Shown: positions 1 to 8,200 of the stretch, one piece after another | How positions within the stretch are numbered: the first letter of the stretch is position 1 | Layout of the letters: each line of letters opens with the position of its first letter | Assembly: GCA_021443065.1 (NCBI GenBank) | Contig: JABUUR010000039.1 | Location: 1-9,297, forward strand | Direction of reading: 5' to 3' | DNA from: Fibrobacter sp. | GTDB lineage: Bacteria; Fibrobacterota; Fibrobacteria; Fibrobacterales; Fibrobacteraceae | Length of the DNA: 9,297 nucleotides | Notes under the pieces: model-generated | Told to the model about the DNA's origin: nothing | Database searches by the model: none | The model's input: the letters and a program-made list of their open reading frames with translations, nothing else | Position numbers and translations under genes: made by a program

Positions 1-3000
1 GCCGACCTCGACTACGAAACGAAGGCGGAGTACAAGGTCTTGGTGATTGTTTCCGACAAGACCAACCTGAAGGATACTGCCCACGTTACCATTACCATCA
101 ACGACGTTAACGAAAAGCCCACCCTGAAAGAACGGTTCTTTGAACTTGAAGAAAACAGCGGTGCAAACTACAAGTTGGGCAAAATCCAGTCCGGAGACCT
201 GGATACTGCAAAGGCCTTTATCCAAAACTTGTACGAGGCCGTAGATGGCGATACCGCTCTATTTGACGTCAACAGCCGTGGCGAAATCTTTGCAAAGCAG
301 GATATGGACTTCGAGGAATGGGAGGCCAAGAAAAAGACTACTTTCGTCTTGAATGTGAAGGTCGTTGACCATGAGGTAGACTCCTTGAATGTCATCAAGA
401 AAATGTACATCGACTTGATTGACGTCAATGAAAAGCCCGAAGTCCTCACGGATACGCTGTACGTTTCCGAAGATGCCAAGGCTGGCTCCAAGATCGGTAT
501 GCTGGATGCCACAGATCCTGACGGCCCCACCACATTTAGCTTTACCCTGGTTCGCACTTCCGAAGAATTCAAGGTGGCAAAGGACGGTTCTGTAACTGTC
601 AAGTCCGGTGCCGTTTTGGACTACGAAAGCCGGGACCACAGCTATACCATTTATGTTGCTGTACAGGATGCCGAAGGCGAAACTTCCGAAACAAAGCCCG
701 TGGTGGTCATCGTTTCCGATGTGAACGAACCGCCGACCTTGAACGATACCATCCTGTATGTTTACGAGAATGCCTCTGTGGATACCATCTTCGGTAAAAT
801 TTTCGGTTCCGATCCGGATATCTATACCGAGGCCTTCCGCCAGTTGTCTTACGAAATGCTGTCCAAGAAGGATTCCTTTGACTTCTTGCCCGACGGATCT
901 GCCAAGTTGCTGCGTCGCCTGGACTACGAAGCAGATTCTGTGTACGTAAGGACCGTGCGTGTTACCGACGGAACCTTCTACGATACCGCCAACGTGACCA
1001 TCAAGGTGATTAACGTTGTGGAATCTACATACGTAGAAATCATCCTGGTAGACGACCCTGATTCCACCTGGCATTATCCGGATACCATCTATACCAATAT
1101 TCCTGAAAAGCACATTGAATGGCTTGAAGAAGACAAGAAGTACACCTCCGACACTGTGTTGGTGGACGGACCCAACATTATCAAGAGATGCTACTGGAAC
1201 AGGACCAAGGACTACGAAGGTTGCGACAGCGTTGTTATCTATTACAGCAATGCGACCCCCCTTGTAAAGGTTTACAGCGATCCCAATGTGGTTACCGCCG
1301 AAAACGTCTATACCATCGTGGAACAGACGGACAAGTCTGACACCAACTACTATGTGAACACCACCGAGAAGAAGGTTTTCGTTTCCGTGACGGATACCGC
1401 CGCCGGTGTGAACAAGAAGTTCGAAATCAATTTGGAACTGGACACCGTTAGCGTTCCGAAGAAGACCTTGAACACGTTGAAGGAAATCACCAAGGAAAAG
1501 CCCACCTTGCGTGACGGCAGCGAAGTGGAAGTGGTCAAGACTCCGGTGAACGGCAACAGGATTGTTGTCAGTTACGTCGATACCGTGACCGTAGACGGCG
1601 AAAAGATTCCTGTGAAGGTGTCTTACGAGACCGACCTGGACGGTAACGAAGTCAAGACCGAGGTGGTGAACGAAAAGGGCAAGGTAGAAACCATGCAGGT
1701 GATTACCGTCTCTTACACCACAAAGATCGATGGCAAGGACATGGTGGTTTCGTACAAGGCCGACGCCATTACGGGCGAGGTGCTGAACACCACCGCCGGC
1801 GGCAAGTTGACCAAGGCCGACTGCGACAGCGATGTGGAGCTTGCACAGGATGCCATCGGTACGTTCACCGTGTCTTACGATTACGATGACCACGGCAACA
1901 AACTGAACGTCAAGTACGTGGTGAACGAAAAGGGTGAAATCGTCACCAACGAAGATGGCGACATCGGCTACTCCGTGTCTTACTCCTACACCAACAAGTT
2001 CGGAAACACCGCCACCAAGTCCGTGTACATCGTTCTTGACCAGCTGGGACCCAAGGTTGAAATTCTTGACCCCGTGAAGTCCCAGCGGATTGAAGTGGTT
2101 TCTTCCAACTTTATTGCGGTCAAGTGGACTGTCAACGGCGAAGAACAGGATACCCTGACGACCCAGGGCCTTGAAAAGGGCTTGAACGCCATTGTCCGCT
2201 TCTATAGGGACAAGGCCGGCAACGAGGCTTCCGACACCGTGTTCATCATCATGAAGAACGGCAAGAACATTGAAATAGCCATCGAACAGCCTGTAACCGA
2301 GATCACCCGCGAAAAGGTGGAGGAATACTACGCTTCCAAGGAACCTGCTAAAAACCAGACCTACGCGGTCAGCATCATGAACCCCACCACCGGAGTCGAG
2401 GTTGAAACCTTGATTGGCGGCAAGGGTATCAAGGGCAAGAAAACCGAGGGTAGCGGCGAAACTCCCTATCCGGGATTGGACGGTCACTTGGGCCCCACTC
2501 TTGTCCTGGATGTCAAACTGCCGGTTGTCCGCCAGACCAACGAAAACGCCGATATGGGCGGCATGAACACCGGTGTCATTGGTGGTCTTGCAACCTTCGA
2601 CGATATCGTGAACTCCAACGGCCTGATTTCTTTGGACGGCGTAGACGCCAACAACGGTGAAAAGTTGACGGTGGACGAATACATCAAGGAATACTGTGTC
2701 GATGGATTCAACGTAGGCTCCGATTTGAGCAAGGCGAACCTGTACGATTCCAAGATGAGCGTCAAGATCTGGGTGTACACCACCACGGGTGAATTCGTGA
2801 ACTACTACAGCTTTGCCCAGTCTCTCAACGATCCCAGTTACACCAACGAAGCCGGCGTGTTGAAGATGTTCTTTGAAATGAAGCCCGACAAGAACGGCGA
2901 TGTTCGTAACGACGAAGGCCGCCTCATTGCGACTGGCTCCTACCTGTACAAGGTGGATGTCAAACTCCGTTCCGAGTTGAAGTGCTCCTTGCCGCCGGTC

Positions 3001-3093
3001 ATGGATGCTTCCAGCCCCAAGAAGGGTGACGTGGTCCGCAACGACGAAGACTTGCTGAAGTCTTTTGGCTACAAGCGCCCCGCCAAGCATTGA
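1..3093 (+). CDS. Large cadherin-repeat surface protein, C-terminal 1030 residues (5' end outside window)
   Basis: The frame is open through the left edge, so this is the C-terminal part of a larger secreted adhesin-like protein; residues below count from base 1. It ends in tandem stops TGA TAA. Cadherin-type repeats end in DVNEKPT (about 35-41), DVNEKPE (141-147) and DVNEPPT (240-246); a fourth (about 246-340) ends in INVVES and lacks the calcium-binding DxNExP end. LDYE and DPD calcium-type motifs recur, though repeat 2 is degenerate. Next come an Ig-like module with C397 and C408, a VSY-repeat region (about 518-680), and a second Ig-like module with DKAGNEASDTV (from 737). A linker containing GPTLVLDVKLP precedes a C-terminal module with KIWVYTTTGEFV (922-933) and GSYLYKVDV (979-987), which resembles FlgD-type Ig folds, and a basic tail ending GYKRPAKH. 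Known of the family: cadherin repeats form calcium-stiffened rods used in adhesion. Inferred: a cell-surface role, possibly fibre or cell contact. C899 and C995 could pair. The ligand is unknown. Confidence 0.85.
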   Translation, partial: ADLDYETKAEYKVLVIVSDKTNLKDTAHVTITINDVNEKPTLKERFFELEENSGANYKLGKIQSGDLDTAKAFIQNLYEAVDGDTALFDVNSRGEIFAKQDMDFEEWEAKKKTTFVLNVKVVDHEVDSLNVIKKMYIDLIDVNEKPEVLTDTLYVSEDAKAGSKIGMLDATDPDGPTTFSFTLVRTSEEFKVAKDGSVTVKSGAVLDYESRDHSYTIYVAVQDAEGETSETKPVVVIVSDVNEPPTLNDTILYVYENASVDTIFGKIFGSDPDIYTEAFRQLSYEMLSKKDSFDFLPDGSAKLLRRLDYEADSVYVRTVRVTDGTFYDTANVTIKVINVVESTYVEIILVDDPDSTWHYPDTIYTNIPEKHIEWLEEDKKYTSDTVLVDGPNIIKRCYWNRTKDYEGCDSVVIYYSNATPLVKVYSDPNVVTAENVYTIVEQTDKSDTNYYVNTTEKKVFVSVTDTAAGVNKKFEINLELDTVSVPKKTLNTLKEITKEKPTLRDGSEVEVVKTPVNGNRIVVSYVDTVTVDGEKIPVKVSYETDLDGNEVKTEVVNEKGKVETMQVITVSYTTKIDGKDMVVSYKADAITGEVLNTTAGGKLTKADCDSDVELAQDAIGTFTVSYDYDDHGNKLNVKYVVNEKGEIVTNEDGDIGYSVSYSYTNKFGNTATKSVYIVLDQLGPKVEILDPVKSQRIEVVSSNFIAVKWTVNGEEQDTLTTQGLEKGLNAIVRFYRDKAGNEASDTVFIIMKNGKNIEIAIEQPVTEITREKVEEYYASKEPAKNQTYAVSIMNPTTGVEVETLIGGKGIKGKKTEGSGETPYPGLDGHLGPTLVLDVKLPVVRQTNENADMGGMNTGVIGGLATFDDIVNSNGLISLDGVDANNGEKLTVDEYIKEYCVDGFNVGSDLSKANLYDSKMSVKIWVYTTTGEFVNYYSFAQSLNDPSYTNEAGVLKMFFEMKPDKNGDVRNDEGRLIATGSYLYKVDVKLRSELKCSLPPVMDASSPKKGDVVRNDEDLLKSFGYKRPAKH
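1552..2040 (+). repeat. Degenerate VSY-repeat region inside the cadherin protein gene
   Basis: Six VSY tripeptides are encoded at 1567, 1618, 1708, 1747, 1870 and 1975, most followed by short polar turns rich in D, G, N and K. The 17-base string GTGGTGAACGAAAAGGG occurs exactly at 1663-1679 and again at 1918-1934, 255 bases (85 codons) apart, encoding VVNEKG both times. This suggests an old internal duplication of a beta-rich unit that has diverged. I do not recognise a named family for it. Confidence 0.6.
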
Positions 3094-3108
3094 TAAAAAG
3101 GTTAATCC

Positions 3109-3142
3109 AAAAGGGCTCGCTTAACGGCGGGCTCTTTTTGTT
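3109..3142 (+). terminator. Intrinsic terminator after the cadherin protein gene
   Basis: GGGCTCGC (3113-3120) pairs with GCGGGCTC (3127-3134) across the loop TTAACG, giving 8 base pairs with two G-U wobbles. Flanking A residues on the left can extend the stem with the T-tract TTTTTGTT that follows at 3135-3142. It lies 19 bases past the stop codon and separates the cadherin gene from yciH. Confidence 0.75.
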
Positions 3143-3169
3143 ATTATTGGTTGTATTGAAATAGCGAGG
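3142..3169 (+). promoter_or_regulatory. Possible -10 element and ribosome binding site of yciH
   Basis: TATTAT at 3142-3147 differs by one base from a sigma-70 -10 hexamer, but no good -35 hexamer is visible at the right distance because that position falls in the terminator stem. GAGG at 3166-3169 is a ribosome binding site five bases before the ATG at 3175. A local promoter is expected because the upstream gene has its own terminator; the exact element is uncertain. Confidence 0.3.
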
Positions 3170-3174
3170 TTATC

Positions 3175-3501
3175 ATGGGAATAGAAGAACGTTCTACTCT
3201 TGTTTATTCTACGGGCGTCGGGCGCATTAAGCCAGAAAAGCCCAAGGCGGAGCGCCCCCTGGGCGACGGGGTGGTAAGGATCTTGCTTAAACGTCTGGGC
3301 GGAGGCAAAATGGCAAGCGTTGTCACCGGGCTGCCTCTGGACGAAGACGACCTGAAGGAATTGGGCCGGAAACTGAAACAGAAATGTGGCGTGGGTGGCT
3401 CCGTCAAGGACTTTGCCATCGAAATCCAGGGCGATAAGCGGAATATTCTAAAAAACGAACTGGAAAAGCGGGGCTATACGGTCAAATTGGCCGGTGGTTA
3501 A
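3175..3501 (+). CDS. yciH: YciH, SUI1/eIF1-family translation initiation factor homologue
   Basis: This is a 108-residue protein of the SUI1 fold, the same length as E. coli YciH as I remember it. It has the family's short N-terminal tail with LVYSTGVGRI, then the core starting at GDGVVRILLKRLGGGK, then CGVGGSVKDFAIEIQGDKR (from residue 72), and the typical ending KLAGG. The segment GGSVKDxxIEIQGDKR is the most conserved part of the family. Eukaryotic and archaeal eIF1/SUI1 monitors start-codon selection on the small ribosomal subunit. Bacterial YciH has been linked to initiation fidelity and stress-related translational control, but its role is less settled. The start is supported by GAGG five bases upstream. 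It stands alone between a terminator and a 131-base gap, so it is probably monocistronic. The family assignment is secure; the cellular role is inferred. Confidence 0.95.
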   Translation: MGIEERSTLVYSTGVGRIKPEKPKAERPLGDGVVRILLKRLGGGKMASVVTGLPLDEDDLKELGRKLKQKCGVGGSVKDFAIEIQGDKRNILKNELEKRGYTVKLAGG

Positions 3502-3525
3502 GGCAGTGAGTAATTTTTTGCCCTC

Positions 3526-3550
3526 GTTGGGTTGATAAAAATCACCCGAC
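3526..3550 (+). other. Hairpin downstream of yciH without a U-tract
   Basis: GTTGGGTTGAT (3526-3536) pairs with ATCACCCGAC (3541-3550) around the loop AAAA. The stem has about ten base pairs with one G-U wobble and one bulged T. The next bases are ATAAAAAAATT, not a T-run, and on the opposite strand the hairpin is also followed by A residues. It is therefore not a canonical intrinsic terminator on either strand. It could be an mRNA 3'-end structure or a regulatory hairpin. Confidence 0.45.
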
Positions 3551-3569
3551 ATAAAAAAATTCCCCATGT

Positions 3570-3628
3570 TTGCGTAAAAAAGCATATTTTCGTTAAGGAT
3601 TTATATCATAAGATATCATAAGTTGAGG
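3570..3628 (+). promoter_or_regulatory. AT-rich upstream region of the FecR operon with tandem 10-bp repeat and RBS
   Basis: ATATCATAAG occurs twice in perfect tandem (3603-3612 and 3613-3622). Each copy contains TATCAT (3604-3609 and 3614-3619), one base away from a consensus -10 hexamer, so two -10-like boxes sit one helical turn apart. I see no convincing -35 at standard spacing. GAGG (3625-3628) is the ribosome binding site, four bases before the ATG at 3633, directly after the repeat. The promoter call is tentative; the duplication is certain. Confidence 0.35.
3603..3622 (+). repeat. Exact tandem duplication of a 10-base unit
   Basis: ATATCATAAG is present as two perfect adjacent copies immediately upstream of the ribosome binding site of the FecR-domain gene. 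A change in copy number would alter the leader or promoter spacing by ten bases without touching coding sequence. Confidence 0.9.
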
Positions 3629-3632
3629 CTTT

Positions 3633-5258
3633 ATGTCCTGTAAAATTCCCCTCGTTCGTTTAGCGGCCGTTCTAATTCTTGCACCATCGCTTGCGTTTTC
3701 CGCCACTGCCGCAGGCAAGGTTCGTTCTGCGTTGGGCACCGTGGACCGCATGAAGGCAAAGCAGAAGGACTGGACCGCACTTCGAGTGGGGGCGAATATA
3801 TTCCAGTCGGACAGGGTGCGTACAGGCGTGGAATCCGAGGTTATTTTCGGCTTGACTGACGGAAGTTCCATTACCATTGCCGAAAATGCCGAAGTGGAAA
3901 TCGCACAACTTTTGGAACCCAACGGCAAAGGCGGATTTGAAACCCGCATTGACATTAACAAGGGACACTTGAATTTTGCCGTCCACAAGTTGCAGGACAA
4001 GAACTCGCAGTTTATTTTCAAGACTGGGTCTGCCAAGGCCTCCATTCGCGGTACCGAAGGCTTTGTGGGTGGAGAAGGTGTTTTCTTTGCCGGGCTAAAG
4101 ACGGGTAGGCTGGAGATTACCCCCGAGGGCAAGGAATCTCCCGTTTCTATCGTTGCCGGCGAAACCACCTTCGGTACGGATTCCCTGGTGGTGCTGAAAC
4201 TGGCTTCTTCCGGTGACGGCCGCTTTGCAAAGCAACTCGAAAAAATCCTTGCGGAAAAGAAACCCTTGGATGAACTTGTGGCCGACGTGGTGCAGGCCGA
4301 TTCCGTTTACCAGGAAACCTTGAAGGCCGAGGCGGAAAATGCCGCTGCCGCAGTTCCCATGAACAGTTTTACCGTTTCCTCCGAATCCCCGGTGGAAATT
4401 TGCGAACAGGGCCTGGTTGTAGAAGGCTTTTACAGGACCATGGACGAAACCGCGACCCTGGTCTTGAATATCGCCGGGAAATACCAGTCGGACAACCTGA
4501 TTCGGGTTGCCGACGGCAATGTGCATTCCTTTGCCCATAAGGTTGTGCTCAACGACGAAAACGGGCTTTGGTCTGCCAACAAGGCCAAGATGACTCTCTC
4601 TGGCAAGGGGGTCAACGAATCCAAGACCATCGATCTTCGCGTGAACAAGGCGTGCCTTGAGGTAAACACGAAGGTTCCGACCTTGTCCATTCCCTCTTAC
4701 GACTCGTTGCGTTGCATGGCGAACCTTTCCGTAGGCGATATGCAGGGGGATGTGGGCATTCTATCGGTTTATTCCGACGGATCCCAGATTTCTGAAGACG
4801 CCATTGTTCGAAACGTCCAGCAGAGAGTCAAGTTGAAAAATGGTATTCACGAATACGTTTTCAAGATGGAAGACCAGGCCGGAAACAAGGCGGAACTGGA
4901 AAGGACCATGGGCTGCTACCCTGCAAAACGGTTCAATGTGGATCTGGTGGGGGCTGCCAGGGAAAAACTCACCGTGCCTCCCGGCAATCCGGACCAGTTG
5001 CAGATGAACGAGGGCATAGTCAAGACCTTGCAGTTCAAGATCCGCACGCCGGAAAATGACCCCAGCCACCTTTACAAGGTTGTCGTAAAAATGAACGGAA
5101 AGGTCATCTTGCAGGAGGTCCTGTCCCAAATCCAGAATTTGGATTATCAGGTTCCCCTGGAATTGAACCGGGGTGTGTCCTACACGGTCGATATCGAGGT
5201 GACGCACAAGAGCGGTTACAAGGCCAAGGTCAAGAAGATTTATGAGGTTAGTAAATGA
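3633..5258 (+). CDS. Exported FecR-domain protein with tandem Ig-like modules
   Basis: This is a 541-residue protein with a signal peptide: K4 and R9, a hydrophobic stretch of about 10-22, and a likely cleavage site between 23 and 27 (AFS-A or ATA-A). A FecR domain covers about 28-180, recognisable by DWTALRVGANIFQSDRVRTG, LTDGSSITI, and FIFKTGSAKASIRGTEGFV, the usual end of the fold (xxT..A...RGT). A helical linker follows (about 197-240). Then come two Ig-like modules, each bounded by cysteines (C257 to C341, C361 to C428), the second with EDQAGNKAE, and a third beta-rich C-terminal domain (about 433-541). FecR domains are known from sigma-factor regulators, but also from many exported proteins. 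Here the domain is N-terminal after a cleavable signal, with no cytoplasmic anti-sigma segment or adjacent sigma gene, so a structural or partner role is more likely. GAGG lies four bases before the start. The stop overlaps the next gene's start (ATGA), implying coupled translation with the barrel protein. Confidence 0.85.
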   Translation: MSCKIPLVRLAAVLILAPSLAFSATAAGKVRSALGTVDRMKAKQKDWTALRVGANIFQSDRVRTGVESEVIFGLTDGSSITIAENAEVEIAQLLEPNGKGGFETRIDINKGHLNFAVHKLQDKNSQFIFKTGSAKASIRGTEGFVGGEGVFFAGLKTGRLEITPEGKESPVSIVAGETTFGTDSLVVLKLASSGDGRFAKQLEKILAEKKPLDELVADVVQADSVYQETLKAEAENAAAAVPMNSFTVSSESPVEICEQGLVVEGFYRTMDETATLVLNIAGKYQSDNLIRVADGNVHSFAHKVVLNDENGLWSANKAKMTLSGKGVNESKTIDLRVNKACLEVNTKVPTLSIPSYDSLRCMANLSVGDMQGDVGILSVYSDGSQISEDAIVRNVQQRVKLKNGIHEYVFKMEDQAGNKAELERTMGCYPAKRFNVDLVGAAREKLTVPPGNPDQLQMNEGIVKTLQFKIRTPENDPSHLYKVVVKMNGKVILQEVLSQIQNLDYQVPLELNRGVSYTVDIEVTHKSGYKAKVKKIYEVSK

Positions 5259-8200
5259 GGCTTAAAATCCGGGCTTTGACAGCATTTTTCATGGCACTCT
5301 CCGTGAGTGCTTTTGCTGTTGATAACGGTCCTGAATTAGGTGGTGCTGTTTCGGGATTCTTGAAAAAAAACAATTCCCCTTTTTATGTTACAGAGACTAT
5401 CGTGGTTCCCGAAGGAAAGGCCCTGGTCGTAGAGGCAGGGGTCGAAATCAGGTTTGGACAAGGGACCGGACTAGATGTTCGCGGCGGCTCCATGGTTGTC
5501 ATGGGCGAAAGCGGCGCCCCTGTGAAGTTTTGTGCGGCGTCGGAGTCTTGGAACGGTGTTTCCATTACCGGTGTCAAACGTTCCGAAGTCCAGGGCTTGA
5601 TTCTATCCGATGCGGAATACGGCTTTATGGTAGAAAGCGGCGCCCTTGAAATTCGCGATGCCGTTCTCGAGAATGTGGGGCAGGCAGCCTTCTTTGTTCG
5701 CAACGGTTCTGCGGAAATCCGCTGGAGCAAAATTCAGGGGAGCAAGAACATAGGTGTCTGGGCTACCCAGAGTGCGGTTGTCGAAATTGAAGGCTCCACT
5801 CTCGAAGGCAACCGCATCGCCGTAGTTGCAGCCGAAGGTGCCGAGGTCTCCTTTCAATCGTCCAAGCTGATGAACAATGAAATCGCCCTTGTGGACTTGG
5901 GTGGCAATCATTTGAAACAACGTAACACCTTTATTCAAGGAAACCGCAAGGGCATTGTTGCTAAGGAAGTTCCCGGTGACGACATGAAGCGTGCCTTGGA
6001 CAAGAATAAATCCGATTTCGATCAATCCTTGGAAAACGTGGTAGAACGCCTTGGGGACGAACCTCGCAATCCCTATGCAGACGGAATAAAACTGGTTACC
6101 GTCGTCAAGGGAACCTCTGTGGATTCCACCTGGAAGATTTCCGGTAATGCCGGGGTCGGCCTGGGGTACCATCAGGTGCTTATGCACCGCAATCACACTT
6201 CGATGCCTTACATTTCAGATGGCGATACCGTTCTCGAAGGTGAAAAGTTCAAAAATTATTTCCAGATTCCGGGACTGTTCGCCAACTGGAATGCCAACCT
6301 CGTGATGGAATCCCCCGACGGGAGAACCTTCGAGTTTGCTGCGGATGTTTCGAACAACGTTTGGGATAAGTTTGCAGTCCACAATTTGCAGGCTGTGTAC
6401 ACGGACCGCTACCAGCGTGCCGCCTTGGGAAATGTGAACCCGAGCGCGGGAGAACTCTACTTGTCCGGGCTGAACCTGTTTGGCGCTTCTTACGACTTGA
6501 ACATTTTTATCACTTCTCCCAAGACCCCCATGTTCCAGATTTCTGCCTTTGGCGGTGAATACCGTGCTTCCAAGAATGTGGGGGACAAGAACTACGACAT
6601 CTACATGGACTACATCGAAGATGGTGAAGCGGAGTCCCAGGAGATTGTGGCCGGCGGTAAAATCCGCTGGAACATGCACACACGATTTAACGGCTCCTTG
6701 GGCTTTGTCGGGAGCAAGGATCTTCTGGACGATCCCCTGCTTCGTGACGGGGTAGACGATTACGCAAATACGGCAAGCCCTGTCCTTACATCGCGCAATT
6801 TCTTTGCCGATGGAAACTGGCTGTTTTTCCCCGGGGATATTAAGTTGAACGGCCAGGTTGCCGTAGGTGCCGCTGACACTTCCAACGTCGAAAGGATGCG
6901 CTCCATCAATACTGTTTTTGCAGACGAAGGGCTGAATTCCTCCAACTTCGCCTTGCTGAACAAATTGATGAAAAATGAAAAGGAGGTGGACCGCCTGACT
7001 CCAGAACAGTTGGAATCTATTTTCGGCGAGAACAACTTGTTGACTGCCTCGGAAAAACGTGAAAAATTGAAGGAGGTCCTGGAACGGGCCAACAAGGTGG
7101 CGAAAAATTACAAGGGTTCCGACGACAAGCCTGCCCCCAAGGATTTCTTGAACTATGAACATTGGGCTGTGTCGGGATCTTATGAGTGGTCCAGCGACAA
7201 GACCTTTATTGAAGGATTTTTCCGTTACGTAGGCAGGGAATACTATAGCGCCGGTTCCCAGGATTTGTTGCAGAACACCCGCATGGTTGGCGGTAATTTG
7301 AAACAGAAAATCACGGACTTCTGGAAACTGGGTTTTGGATACACCATGAATGTGGAAAACTCCGCGGACACCAATGGCAACTACAACATTTTCGGCATGG
7401 GGGAATTCTCCCGCTGGGGACTGTTCTCCGGTGCAGATTCCGATTCCCTGAAAAAGCATGAGCAGGACCAGGAAAGAACCTTGTATGTTCACGACGCCTA
7501 TTTGCGCAACGATTTCAAGATAAACGATCGTGTGGAATTGTCTGTGAAGTATTCCGTGGACTATAGAACGAGAAGTACGCCCCAACGTCTTTACGCCAAC
7601 TACAGCCTGGAATCGGGCGTGTTGAACGACCCCTGGTTTCAAAAGCGGGAAGGGAAATCCTTTATTGTTGTTGCGGATTCCCTGGAGTTGGATTCCGCCC
7701 GGTGGGCGAAGTACTACGATTTAAGGTCGGAGGAGTACCTTGCCACCCAGTTTGACGAGCGCTTGTTGAAACACACCGGGGAACTGGGAATCTCGGTAAA
7801 GGTCCCGAACAACGTCATCCGCATAGGTGGGGTTTGGGTGTATCGCAGCGACCTGTCCAAGTTTGTTCAAGACGACTTGATCAAGGGTTTGGATTTGAAG
7901 GACGAAACCTACGGTATTCTGGGCTACTATTTCAATGGCGGTAATTTCTTTGAACAGCGTTATCCTCTTTCGGTGCAGACAAAGGTCAACGGTCTCAGGA
8001 ATACGTTCTCGTTTACGCCTCGGCACAAGATATACAACCGCAACGAAATGCGGGAGTATGAATGGTCCCTGGTGGACAATTTCACCATGCCCATTAAGGA
8101 GGGCTTCTTGGAACTTTCGTTGAACGGCATGGCCCGCCAGAATATTCTCAAGTACAAAAGCGAAGAAAAGTCCGTGAGAGAAATGGAAATTGACTTTGAC

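Noticed and set aside
259..3090. A 943-codon open frame on the minus strand opposite the cadherin gene
   Set aside because: The plus-strand frame has clear cadherin motifs. The opposite frame is open because the strongly biased plus-strand codons rarely give stops in antisense, and its translation (rich in V, H, G and repeated LV/HN strings) shows no domain and no ribosome binding site logic.
3502..3632. Small gene or RNA between yciH and the FecR gene
   Set aside because: No open frame with a ribosome binding site and no tRNA-like or riboswitch-like fold could be supported; only the hairpin and the tandem repeat stand out.
3633..5258. FecR as an iron-dicitrate sigma regulator
   Set aside because: There is a signal peptide, no cytoplasmic anti-sigma part, no adjacent sigma gene, and no TonB box or plug domain evident in the neighbouring barrel protein.
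6215..7642. A 475-codon open frame on the minus strand opposite the barrel gene
   Set aside because: It has the same antisense codon-bias shadow pattern, with no recognisable motif, and lies wholly inside a well-supported plus-strand gene.
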